A DNA stretch of 10,360 bases, taken from Bacillota bacterium (lineage in GTDB: Bacteria > Bacillota > Clostridia > Christensenellales > Aristaeellaceae). The DNA lies in contig JAEWAH010000130.1 of the NCBI GenBank assembly GCA_023391725.1, forward strand, positions 1 through 10,360, in the 5' to 3' direction. The translations under genes and the position numbers were made by a program. Below, piece after piece: positions 1 through 5,599 of the stretch; the stretch's first letter is position 1, and each line of letters opens with the position of its first letter. The notes beneath the pieces are model-generated. The model saw nothing but the letters and a program-made list of their open reading frames with translations. It ran no database searches and had not been told where the DNA came from.

Positions 1-248
1 CGGTGTTCCTGGCGGAGGGCAAGGTCTGGGTGCCGGTAGAAGTGCAAATACGCACCATCGCCATGGATCTATGGGCCAGCCTGGAGCATCAGCTGCGCTA
101 CAAGGAGCCCCAACGGGTTCCCCGGGAGCTTTCGGCGGAGCTTTTAAGAACAGCAGGGGACATGGCGGAGATAGATTTGCGGATGCAGCGCATTTATAAC
201 ATGGTGGAAAAGCTTGCGGGAGGGAGCCCGAGCGGGGAGCATGGATAA
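1..248 (+). CDS. Small alarmone synthetase ((p)ppGpp synthetase), C-terminal part only
   Basis: The reading frame is open from the left edge and ends at TAA 246-248, so the 5' part of the gene lies outside the window. The visible 82 or so residues contain VEVQIRT followed by WASLEHQLRYK, the conserved end of the RelA/SpoT nucleotidyltransferase fold. In that fold the E-x-Q-I-R-T strand lines the nucleotide site and the (D/N)-x-W-A-x-(L/I)-E-H helix packs beside it. A short helical tail follows with no TGS or ACT domain, so this is a stand-alone RelQ/YjbM-like synthetase rather than long RelA/SpoT. By family knowledge such enzymes transfer pyrophosphate from ATP to GDP or GTP to make the stringent-response alarmone in the cytosol. 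RelQ versus RelP cannot be decided from the tail alone. The downstream gene is 294 bp away and a repeat element lies between, so an operon link is uncertain. Confidence 0.85.
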   Translation, partial: VFLAEGKVWVPVEVQIRTIAMDLWASLEHQLRYKEPQRVPRELSAELLRTAGDMAEIDLRMQRIYNMVEKLAGGSPSGEHG

Positions 249-282
249 GGGGAGGTAATCAGGCAGCCCAAGCATGCAAGAA

Positions 283-448
283 GATGGCGGCCGAAGGTTT
301 CCAAAGAGCTCCGTAACCCCGCCTCCGCCTGTGGCGGAAAGGGGCGGGGTGGAGAAGGCTGGCGAAACGAGCGATGCGAGCGGTAGCGTGGCGGCGCGAC
401 GATTGAGCCAGAGGGAAAGCCCTTTGGTCGCACCCGCAGGTGCGAAAT
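283..448 (+). repeat. Double-hairpin intergenic element, copy A (expanded)
   Basis: This is the first of four related elements in the window. The left part (CCGAAGGT near 289-296) matches copies C and D. The right part has a short hairpin AGGG/CCCT (412-415 with 420-423), then a perfect 7-bp hairpin TCGCACC/GGTGCGA (428-434 with 439-445) with loop CGCA. In the other copies these parts are directly joined. Here about 100 bp of GC-rich palindromic sequence separates them, which suggests a nested insertion or an expanded version. GGAAAGCCCT in this copy is also found in copy D. The element lies in the gap of about 294 bp between the alarmone synthetase gene and the membrane protein gene, and it points in the same direction as both. 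No convincing protein is encoded here. Confidence 0.6.
317..349. repeat. Nested GC-rich palindrome inside repeat copy A
   Basis: An inner hairpin CCGCC-TGT-GGCGG (325-329 with 333-337) is enclosed by a second pair of arms CCCCGCC (317-323) and GGCGGGG (343-349). An asymmetric internal loop lies between the two helices. There is no T-run, so it is not an intrinsic terminator. It is absent from the other three copies of the surrounding element. Confidence 0.55.
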
Positions 449-542
449 CATTTTCTTTATCCTATATATGCTTGGCTACTATTAGCGCATGGCATCAAAA
501 ATCCCGGGCATGCTACCTTCAACGCTTGTTTGGAGGTAGATC

Positions 543-974
543 ATGACCGGGGTTTTGTTTTGCATTCTGGCGGGGGCTGCCATGAGCTTTCAGGGGGTCA
601 TCAACACTAGGCTTGGGGAAAAGATCGGGCTGTACGAATCCAACGTATTCGTGCAGGGCACGGCCTTCCTGCTCTCCCTCATTGCCCTGTGGCTGCTGGG
701 CAAGGGCCGCCTGGGCGAACTTGTAAAGATGCCCTGGTATCTGTGGATGGGCGGCGTGCTGGGGCTTGTGATCACCATGACGGTGATGATGGGTATCAAG
801 GAATTGAGCCCCACTGTAGCCATCGCCACCATTCTCATCGCCCAGTTGCTGGCCGCGGCCCTCATCGACGCGTTCGGCCTGATCGGCACGGAAAAAGTCC
901 CTTTCGCCTGGAACAAGTACGTGGGCATGGCGCTGCTCGTCGGCGGAGTGCTTTTGTTCAAATGGAAGAATTGA
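543..974 (+). CDS. YdcZ/DUF606-type small membrane transporter (DMT superfamily)
   Basis: A 143-residue, strongly hydrophobic protein with about five predicted membrane segments: roughly residues 3-20, 35-52, 65-85, 90-110 and 125-140. The N-terminal pattern (AGAAMSFQGVINTRLGEKIG) and the ending GVLLFKWK are typical of the DMT_YdcZ (DUF606) family, and the length matches single-domain members of that family. These are small drug/metabolite-superfamily proteins of the inner membrane. They often act as pairs or dimers, and no substrate can be assigned. The ATG start is supported by GGAGG at 532-536, six bases upstream. The gene ends 24 bp from the convergent minus-strand gene at 999 with no visible terminator between them. 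No partner ydcZ gene is seen beside it. Confidence 0.8.
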   Translation: MTGVLFCILAGAAMSFQGVINTRLGEKIGLYESNVFVQGTAFLLSLIALWLLGKGRLGELVKMPWYLWMGGVLGLVITMTVMMGIKELSPTVAIATILIAQLLAAALIDAFGLIGTEKVPFAWNKYVGMALLVGGVLLFKWKN

Positions 975-998
975 TGCAAAAGCGTCATCACAAAGATA

Positions 999-1505
999 TT
1001 AAGTACCTGATGCCGCCTGGGACACAGCCTCCAGGGGAACATCAAGGACGGCTAGGATTTCTCCCGTATCGGTATTCATGGCCTGTATCTTGATTGATTT
1101 GGGTATTTCTTTTACGGCGGGCCACCACGCTGTATACTGGTATATATCCATCCATTGACTATTTCTCCATGCTGATCCGACGGTGCCTGTGATGGTTTCG
1201 CGAAGCCGCGTAACAGTTTTCCCTTGATCGTCCAACATTTCCACTTCAAATCCTATGCTGCTTCCCTGCTGCTCGCTGTCTTCCCACTTCAACTCTTCAT
1301 GGAATTCCGTGAAAAATTCCCCATAGGTGGCTATATGCTTGAACTTCCCCTCGTCTCTCAGCCTGTCTTTGTGCTGCCATGCTTTGAGGATGGCGCTTTG
1401 CACGGCGTCCTGCCGGTCCTGTACCCGGCGGAGCAGCGCGCAGCTCAAATGGTACATGGTCTCCGTCAGCCGGGTTACCTCGGCCTCAAACGCTTCCTGT
1501 GTCAT
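999..1505 (-). pseudogene. In-frame fusion remnant: ECF sigma region 2 joined to anti-sigma (DUF4179/DUF5643-like) C-terminus
   Basis: This 168-residue ORF starts at ATG 1505, with AAGGAG seven bases upstream. An in-frame ATG 21 bases earlier has no ribosome site. Residues 1-57 read like the start of an ECF sigma factor: LLRRVQDRQDAVQSAILKAW, then DRLRDEGKFKH, which is region 2 up to the point where W-L-x-R-I would follow. From about residue 58 the sequence changes abruptly to a beta-rich, extracellular-looking segment (FEVEMLDDQGKTVTRLRETI; IPKSIKIQA). That segment resembles the C-terminal domain of DUF4179 anti-sigma proteins. Such sigma and anti-sigma genes are normally adjacent and in this order. 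The simplest reading is therefore an internal deletion, with a junction near position 1334, that removed sigma regions 3-4 and the anti-sigma N-terminus and membrane segment. The product would lack promoter -35 recognition. I infer a pseudogene; a new functional fusion is possible but less likely. Confidence 0.6.
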
Positions 1506-1536
1506 GAGAGGACTCCTTATCAGCACTGATGCCTAT

Positions 1537-1564
1537 ATGACGCGGTATGGAAGAAAAAGGTTCA
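1537..1564 (-). promoter_or_regulatory. ECF-type promoter for the sigma/anti-sigma remnant
   Basis: Read on the minus strand, TGAACC (1564-1559) is followed by a 16-bp spacer and CGTCAT (1542-1537). This fits the general ECF sigma consensus (-35 with GAAC, -10 with CGTC). It lies about 32 bases before the start codon of the remnant gene. ECF sigma factors commonly transcribe their own genes, so this looks like a surviving autoregulatory promoter. Confidence 0.5.
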
Positions 1565-1607
1565 GTAGGAATTGAGATGCTTTTTCATAAGGGGCATCCG
1601 GCAAACG

Positions 1608-1626
1608 GATATATATGAAATATATC
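1608..1626. promoter_or_regulatory. AT-rich inverted repeat between divergent genes
   Basis: GATATAT (1608-1614) and ATATATC (1620-1626) form perfect 7-bp arms around a 5-bp spacer. The site lies just upstream of the -35 of the acetyltransferase promoter and in the shared region between divergent genes. It could be an operator for an unidentified regulator. Simple AT-rich arms of this kind also arise by chance. Confidence 0.3.
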
Positions 1627-1645
1627 GGCGGTCTACGTGACCTCC

Positions 1646-1674
1646 TTGTCAGGTATCCTACTTTTTGATATAGT
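1646..1674 (+). promoter_or_regulatory. Sigma-A promoter of the acetyltransferase gene
   Basis: TTGTCA (1646-1651), a 17-bp spacer and TATAGT (1669-1674) make a near-consensus housekeeping promoter. The start codon is at 1715, leaving an untranslated leader of roughly 33 bases. Confidence 0.65.
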
Positions 1675-1714
1675 AGAGCAAAGGCATGCAAATCAAAACA
1701 AAGGATGGAGCCGT

Positions 1715-2971
1715 ATGATCGTTCGCAAAATCAGGGAAAACGAACTGCTGGAGGCCCACCGCATTTCAGCTCTCAGTTTCCATTGGTCCCTGGATGACAA
1801 AGGGAAAAGCCCGGAGGAGTTTGCCAAGGAAGCCCGGGCAAACCCACAGGACAAGCTGGTTTCTGTAGATACCGATATTTGGGCGTCTTTCACCGACGGG
1901 GAAGAAATGATGTCTGCCATGGGCGTGCTGCCCTACAAGATCGCCTTTGACGGGCATCAGGTAGCCATGGCCGGTATCGGCGCCGTGTGCACCTATCCCC
2001 AGCACCGGCGCAAGGGCGCGGTCAAGGGTATGTTCCTGCACGCCCTGAACGACATGTACGACAGGAAAATCCCCTTCTCCTACCTATACCCTTTCAGCGA
2101 GCAGTTCTACGGGAACTTCGGCTACCACCGCTCCTGCGCCAGCATCTTGTGGGATTTCGATTTGAAGACCATCCCCGACTATAAATGGCAAGGTTCCTTC
2201 ACCTTGCATAAGCCCGGCGAGGCGTTGGATGATTTCAAGACTGCCTATCAGGCCTTTGCCCCTCATTGGAACATGATGGTGTACAGGGACGATTTTGACT
2301 GGAGCCGTGTGAAAGACGCCGATCCCTTTAAAGGGGAAGGCCACGCCTTCTTATATAAGGACGAAAAGGGGAAGCCCGCAGGCTACCTGGTGTTTGAAAA
2401 AAGGACCGGCGAGAAGGACCGCAGGATCTTGAGCTGCAGGGAAGTGGCCTTCGACAGCTTTACGACCCTTAAGGCCCTGATGGCCTTTTTGAAGACGTTC
2501 GCCGCCGACTATGAAGGCGCCTCCATGCAGATGCCTTTCTCCCTGAACCTTGGGTTTTTCTGCGCCGATTATCCTCAATCGGGCACCACCCGGAAGGTCG
2601 CGATGAACGGCATGGCCAGGGCGGTCCATGTGGAGGAAGTGCTACGTTTGGCAAAATATCAGGGCAGCGGAAGCCTTGACCTGTACGTACATGATGATTT
2701 CCTGCAAAAGAACAACGGGCTTTATCATATTGCTTTTGAGGATGGCAAGGCAAAGGAAGTTGCGTTCACTCCCCTGCCCTGCGCCGCTTTGGGCCAGACA
2801 GGCAAAAAAGCGGATGTGGAGATCAGCGTGCAGATTTTCTCCGCCGCTATACTGGGGAATTACGATGTGGCTGACTTTGAATATCTGGATGGCGTTGCCC
2901 TCTATTGTGATAGCGAGAAGGCTTCCCGAGTATTCTACAAAAAGCCCAACTGGATCAATAATTACTTTTAA
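1715..2971 (+). CDS. Eis-like GNAT N-acetyltransferase with C-terminal SCP2-like domain
   Basis: A 418-residue protein, close to the usual length of Eis family enzymes (about 400). The N-terminal GNAT domain has the acetyl-CoA loop QHRRKGA at residues 96-102, preceded by the strand GIGAVCTYP. The family motif YPFSEQFYGNFGY follows (125-137). The middle forms a second GNAT-like lobe, and residues of about 290-400 look like the sterol-carrier-like C-terminal domain. In characterised Eis proteins a Tyr in the motif and the C-terminal carboxylate, usually on Phe, take part in catalysis; here the protein ends NNYF, consistent with that. The acceptor may be an amine or aminoglycoside, but substrate cannot be told from sequence. 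ATG 1715 has GGATGGAG upstream; an in-frame GTG at 1637 would extend the protein by 26 unrelated residues across the promoter and is rejected. The gene has its own promoter and terminator. Confidence 0.85.
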   Translation: MIVRKIRENELLEAHRISALSFHWSLDDKGKSPEEFAKEARANPQDKLVSVDTDIWASFTDGEEMMSAMGVLPYKIAFDGHQVAMAGIGAVCTYPQHRRKGAVKGMFLHALNDMYDRKIPFSYLYPFSEQFYGNFGYHRSCASILWDFDLKTIPDYKWQGSFTLHKPGEALDDFKTAYQAFAPHWNMMVYRDDFDWSRVKDADPFKGEGHAFLYKDEKGKPAGYLVFEKRTGEKDRRILSCREVAFDSFTTLKALMAFLKTFAADYEGASMQMPFSLNLGFFCADYPQSGTTRKVAMNGMARAVHVEEVLRLAKYQGSGSLDLYVHDDFLQKNNGLYHIAFEDGKAKEVAFTPLPCAALGQTGKKADVEISVQIFSAAILGNYDVADFEYLDGVALYCDSEKASRVFYKKPNWINNYF

Positions 2972-3004
2972 ACCGAAACATCTCCTGTACTCGACGTTAC
3001 TAAC

Positions 3005-3055
3005 ACCTCATCCGTCGCTTCGCGCCACCTTCCCCTCAAGGGGAAGGCTTTTTTT
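3005..3055 (+). terminator. Intrinsic terminator of the acetyltransferase gene, inside a common-looking repeat
   Basis: CCTTCCCC (3028-3035) and GGGGAAGG (3040-3047) form a perfect 8-bp stem with loop TCAA, followed by C and seven T. The preceding bases (CTCATCCGTCGCTTCGCG, from about 3008) resemble a dispersed repeat I recall in many gut Clostridia genomes, which ends in this same CTTCCCC-TCAA-GGGGAAG hairpin. The terminator may thus be supplied by a mobile or REP-like unit. Copy number in this genome cannot be seen from one window. Confidence 0.85.
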
Positions 3056-3096
3056 GTTTATTGAAAGCTTAATTCTTTTTTATCTATAGTTTCGCA

Positions 3097-3148
3097 CCCT
3101 AAGGTCCAGGGCGTTAGGATCGCCCTGGTCGCGCCCGTAGGCGCGAAA
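3097..3148 (+). repeat. Double-hairpin intergenic element, copy B
   Basis: After AAGGT come two adjacent hairpins. The first has arms CCAGGGCG (3106-3113) and CGCCCTGG (3121-3128) with a 7-base loop. The second has arms TCGCGCC (3129-3135) and GGCGCGA (3140-3146) with loop CGTA. There is no T-run. This copy is the cleanest in the window. It lies in the 330-bp gap between the acetyltransferase gene and the spoIIA operon and points in their direction. TTTCGC at 3090-3095 could also pair with GCGAAA at 3143-3148, giving an alternative long-range fold. Confidence 0.7.
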
Positions 3149-3185
3149 CCCTTTATCCACCACACTCTGTTACATCAAAAACTGA

Positions 3186-3204
3186 ATCGACAACATATGT
3201 CGAA
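3186..3204 (+). promoter_or_regulatory. Spo0A box upstream of spoIIA (one exact, one near match)
   Basis: TGTCGAA at 3198-3204 is an exact match to the Spo0A binding box. On the opposite strand TGTCGAT (3192-3186) differs by one base and sits immediately beside it. Spo0A~P is known to activate spoIIA in Bacillus, and these sites lie about 40-60 bases upstream of the candidate sigma-H -35 element. Confidence 0.6.
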
Positions 3205-3243
3205 CGATTGTGACATTTCCTGCATAAACTCCCAAATTTCGAG

Positions 3244-3273
3244 GAAGGATAGTGATAGTACACAGGCAAATAC
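3244..3273 (+). promoter_or_regulatory. Candidate sigma-H promoter of the spoIIA operon
   Basis: GAAGGATAG (3244-3252) matches the sigma-H -35 pattern RnAGGAwWW at all but the last base. After 12 bp, GGCAAATAC (3265-3273) partly matches the -10 pattern RnnGAATww, with two mismatches. Sigma-H drives spoIIA in Bacillus subtilis. The leader to the spoIIAA start at 3302 would be short. Confidence 0.45.
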
Positions 3274-3301
3274 TGTTGGAAGCAAACAAGGAGGGACGAT
3301 C

Positions 3302-3613
3302 ATGCTCAATCACGCCAAGCAGCGGGACAAGCTGACAGTGGCCCTTTCCGGCGAGCTGGACCATTTCAGCGCCATGAGCGTGCGCAGAGACCTGGACGAG
3401 CTCCTTTCCGATCCGGTGGTGCGCCATTTGATGCTGGACATGGCGGAACTGAAATTCATGGATTCCTCGGGCATCGGGGTGATCCTGGGCAGGTACCGCA
3501 TCCTGGCCGCCCGGGGCGGCAGCGTATGGGTCAGGAATATGAACCCACAAATCAACCGTATTTTTCTTTTGTCCGGCATGGGGCAAGTCATTCATGTAGC
3601 CAAGCAGGAATAG
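3302..3613 (+). CDS. spoIIAA: Anti-sigma-F factor antagonist SpoIIAA
   Basis: A 103-residue STAS-domain protein. The signature MDSSGIGVILGRY at 53-65 includes the serine (Ser55, first after the Asp) equivalent to the phosphorylated Ser58 of B. subtilis SpoIIAA. Near the N-terminus, LSGELDHFSA matches the family pattern TGELDHHTA. Dephosphorylated SpoIIAA binds SpoIIAB in the forespore and releases sigma-F; SpoIIAB phosphorylates it in the predivisional cell. The length is slightly below the 117 of B. subtilis because the C-terminal tail is short. ATG 3302 is chosen because AAGGAGG (3288-3294) lies seven bases upstream; an in-frame start at 3197 would add 35 residues lacking family similarity and overlap the Spo0A box. 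It is the first gene of a three-gene operon; spoIIAB begins 11 bp later. Confidence 0.95.
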   Translation: MLNHAKQRDKLTVALSGELDHFSAMSVRRDLDELLSDPVVRHLMLDMAELKFMDSSGIGVILGRYRILAARGGSVWVRNMNPQINRIFLLSGMGQVIHVAKQE

Positions 3614-3624
3614 GAGGCGCACAA

Positions 3625-4065
3625 ATGAACGGCAGGAATCATATGCAGCTATCTTTCTTGGGATGTCCCGAAAACGAATCCTTTGCCCGGGTGGTGGTCG
3701 CCGCCTTTGCCGTGCAGTTAAGCCCCACGGTCTCGGAGATTGCCGATATCAAGACCGCCGTGAGCGAAGCCGTGACCAACGCCATCATCCACGGCTACGA
3801 GGGCACCCAGGGCATTGTAACGCTCAGCGCCTCCTATACGCCGGGGGGCACGCTAACCGTGGAAGTATCCGATAGCGGCAAGGGCATCGCGGATATCAAC
3901 CAGGCCATGCAGCCCTTTTACACCTCTCACCCGGAGCAGGAGCGCTCCGGCATGGGCTTTGCCGTGATGCAGACATTCATGGACGATGTGGAGGTTTCCT
4001 CTACCGTAGGGCTGGGGACCGTGGTGCGCATGCGCAAGACCATCGCGGCGGCCCGGTCCGCCTGA
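3625..4065 (+). CDS. spoIIAB: Anti-sigma-F factor and serine kinase SpoIIAB
   Basis: A 146-residue GHKL-fold kinase, the normal length for SpoIIAB. The N box is DIKTAVSEAVTNAIIHGY (41-58), with the catalytic Glu48 and Mg-binding Asn52. The G1 box is DSGKGI (83-88), the G2 box RSGMGF (107-112), and GLGT (129-132) completes the ATP pocket. It binds sigma-F in the presence of ATP and phosphorylates SpoIIAA on serine, so it is the switch of the partner-swapping module. ATG 3625 is preceded by AGGAGG (3612-3617), which overlaps the TAG stop of spoIIAA; this points to coupled translation. A longer in-frame start inside spoIIAA has no support. sigF begins three bases after the stop codon. Confidence 0.96.
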   Translation: MNGRNHMQLSFLGCPENESFARVVVAAFAVQLSPTVSEIADIKTAVSEAVTNAIIHGYEGTQGIVTLSASYTPGGTLTVEVSDSGKGIADINQAMQPFYTSHPEQERSGMGFAVMQTFMDDVEVSSTVGLGTVVRMRKTIAAARSA

Positions 4066-4068
4066 CAA

Positions 4069-4806
4069 ATGAACGATATGGAACAAGCAGACAGCATGCA
4101 GCTCATCGCCTGCGCGCAGGAGGGGGACCAGGAGGCGCTGGAAGAAATGACGCGCCGGAACCTGCCCCTGGTCAAGTGCGTGCTGTGCCGCTTCTCCACC
4201 TTTGGAAGGGATTCGGAGGAGCTGTACCAGCAGGGCTGCATGGGGCTGGTGAAAGCTATCCAGCGCTTTGACCTTACTGCCGGGGTGCAGTTTTCCACAT
4301 ATGCCGTACCTACGATCCTGGGGGAACTGCGCAGGTTTCTACGGGACGACAGCCCTGTGCACCTGGGCCGAACAGGCCGTGAGCGGAGCCAACTAGCCCG
4401 CAGGACTGCCCAGCGGCTGCGCATTGTTTTGAACCGGGAACCTACCGTGCCGGAAATCGCACAGGCCATGCGTATCCCGGCCGCGGAGCTTGTGCTGCTG
4501 CTGGAAACAGGCCGCAAGCCGGTCTCCCTGGACAGTTCGCCGGATTCCGGCATGGGCGGGAAACAGCTCTCCTGGGGGGAAATTTTGCGGGATCCCCGGA
4601 GCGAATCCTGGATGGAGCGGATGTTTTTGCGCGATCTGATTTCCAGGCTCCCCAAGGCGGAGCAATGGCTTTTGTATTTAAGATATGCCGCTGAAAAGAC
4701 ACAGGCGGAGACCGCGGAGCTGCTTCATATGACGCAGGTGCAGGTATCCCGTCTGGAGGCAAGGGTGCGGATCGCGCTGAGGGAACAATGGAACGACGCC
4801 GGGTAA
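4069..4806 (+). CDS. sigF: RNA polymerase sigma-F factor, first forespore-specific sigma
   Basis: A 245-residue group 3 sigma factor, close to the 255 of B. subtilis SigF. Region 2 runs from about residue 31 to 94, with GLVKAIQRFDLTAGVQFSTY and then LGELRRFLRDD. Region 3 covers about 105-150, including REPTVPEIAQAM. Region 4.2 has a clear helix-turn-helix, KTQAETAELLHMTQVQVSRL (210-229), with the QVQVSRLE motif typical of sporulation sigma factors. It directs early forespore genes after polar septation and is held inactive by SpoIIAB. The ATG lies only three bases after the spoIIAB stop, and I see no Shine-Dalgarno sequence ahead of it, so expression probably depends on coupled translation from spoIIAB. 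A second in-frame ATG at 4078 also lacks a ribosome site. Confidence 0.95.
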   Translation: MNDMEQADSMQLIACAQEGDQEALEEMTRRNLPLVKCVLCRFSTFGRDSEELYQQGCMGLVKAIQRFDLTAGVQFSTYAVPTILGELRRFLRDDSPVHLGRTGRERSQLARRTAQRLRIVLNREPTVPEIAQAMRIPAAELVLLLETGRKPVSLDSSPDSGMGGKQLSWGEILRDPRSESWMERMFLRDLISRLPKAEQWLLYLRYAAEKTQAETAELLHMTQVQVSRLEARVRIALREQWNDAG

Positions 4807-4814
4807 CGGAAGGT

Positions 4815-4841
4815 GCCAGGTCTGTGCATCAAAAACCTGGC
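4815..4841. other. Inverted repeat just after sigF
   Basis: GCCAGGT (4815-4821) and ACCTGGC (4835-4841) are perfect 7-bp arms around a 13-base loop. It begins nine bases after the sigF stop. No T-run follows on the plus strand, so it is not a standard terminator. It may protect the 3' end of the message or be chance. Confidence 0.35.
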
Positions 4842-4907
4842 GTACGAAGGCGCGTATCATGGAAGTTATAAGACCATCCCCCAAGACGATAGAGAAAGCA
4901 ATAAGTT

Positions 4908-4950
4908 AGGTCTCTCTGGAAAAGAGGCCTCTCGTTTTGTTAATTTTTTC
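4908..4950 (+). terminator. Probable intrinsic terminator of the spoIIA operon
   Basis: AGGTCTCT (4908-4915) pairs with AGAGGCCT (4923-4930) through one G.U pair and a 7-base loop. T-rich sequence follows (CTCGTTTTG, then six T near 4944-4949). The T-run is slightly delayed, so efficiency is uncertain. It separates sigF from the tetR promoter. Confidence 0.55.
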
Positions 4951-4960
4951 TCATTCTCTA

Positions 4961-4990
4961 TTGCGTTTCAGGATTGTTCTATGATACAAT
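4961..4990 (+). promoter_or_regulatory. tetR promoter
   Basis: TTGCGT (4961-4966) with an 18-bp spacer and TACAAT (4985-4990). The -10 directly abuts the palindromic operator at 4990-5007, so a bound repressor would cover the transcription start. Confidence 0.55.
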
Positions 4991-5007
4991 TCTAACGAAC
5001 GTAAGAA
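4990..5007. promoter_or_regulatory. TetR operator, site 1 (autoregulatory)
   Basis: TTCTAACGAACGTAAGAA is an 18-bp imperfect palindrome (arms TTCTnACG / CGTnAGAA around AA). An exact copy occurs at 5600-5617, and identity extends to 20 bp at both sites. Its size and position across the tetR start region fit a TetR-family operator with autorepression. Confidence 0.7.
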
Positions 5008-5020
5008 AGGAGGGATGCGC

Positions 5021-5584
5021 ATGGCGGAATCGGATATGAAACTCAAAATCAAAAACGTGGCCATCGACCATTTCAACAGGGATGGCTACCATGGCACTAC
5101 CATACGCAACATTGCAAAGGACGCCGACTGCTCTTTACCCATGGTCAATTACTATTACAAGAGCAAGAAAGAATTGTTCCATGAGATCATCAAGGTCGAT
5201 TATTTCGAGTTACTGAGCAGGCAGGCCACAAAGCTGAAGATCAACAACGACATTTTAGGCTTTTACACAGAATTCGTATTTGGCCTTAACCACTTAAGCG
5301 AACATGAGAAAAAAGTCTATCGTTTGGGAATCAAAGTATATCTTGGTTTTGACGGCGACGATGAATTGGCGGAAATCATGGATACCTGGAAGCAATCCAT
5401 CCTCCCCCGCCATCATGAGCTCATGAAATCTTTCTTGGCAGGCAGAAGCAATGATGTTTATATCGTCCGCGCACTCATTGGCCTGATGGCAAACCAAATC
5501 GAGAGCATTGTGGTCAAAGGCCTTTTTCTTAAGGAGGAGGAAATACGCGGGGAACTGTCTGTTGTCTTAAAGGGGGTCACATAA
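5021..5584 (+). CDS. TetR/AcrR-family transcriptional regulator
   Basis: A 187-residue protein with the N-terminal TetR DNA-binding domain. Helix 1 is KIKNVAIDHFNRDGYHGTTI (9-28), and the helix-turn-helix runs through RNIAKDADCSLPMVNYYYKS (29-48), followed by KKELF, a near-canonical family pattern. The C-terminal ligand-binding and dimer domain (about 60-187) is not informative about its ligand. ATG 5021 is chosen because AGGAGG ends seven or eight bases earlier; the in-frame ATG at 5015 directly abuts the ribosome site. It is flanked by two identical operator-like palindromes, one over its own promoter and one before the next gene. It probably represses itself and the adjacent cysteine-rich gene until a small molecule binds. 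Confidence 0.92.
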   Translation: MAESDMKLKIKNVAIDHFNRDGYHGTTIRNIAKDADCSLPMVNYYYKSKKELFHEIIKVDYFELLSRQATKLKINNDILGFYTEFVFGLNHLSEHEKKVYRLGIKVYLGFDGDDELAEIMDTWKQSILPRHHELMKSFLAGRSNDVYIVRALIGLMANQIESIVVKGLFLKEEEIRGELSVVLKGVT

Positions 5585-5599
5585 TATCTTTTCACCCAT

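Noticed and set aside
440..482. Promoter for the membrane protein gene (TATATA or TACTAT as -10)
   Set aside because: No acceptable -35 element lies at the right spacing for either candidate.
274..546. Open frame of 90 codons between the alarmone synthetase and the membrane protein gene
   Set aside because: It runs through the palindromic repeat element, has low-complexity composition and no ribosome site, and overlaps the start of the next gene.
2628..3089. Open frame of 153 codons on the plus strand overlapping the acetyltransferase end
   Set aside because: It is out of frame with the conserved acetyltransferase C-terminus and reads through the terminator.
3090..3148. Copy B as a CRISPR repeat or riboswitch
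   Set aside because: There is no array with regular spacers, and the copies sit at scattered sites, both between genes within a transcription unit and upstream of others. No known riboswitch core is recognisable.
3927..4655. Open frame of 242 codons on the minus strand
   Set aside because: It is opposite spoIIAB and sigF, is rich in Ser and Arg as expected of a shadow frame, and has no family motifs.
4813..4995. Open frame of 60 codons after sigF
   Set aside because: It crosses a terminator hairpin and the tetR promoter and shows no protein-like features.
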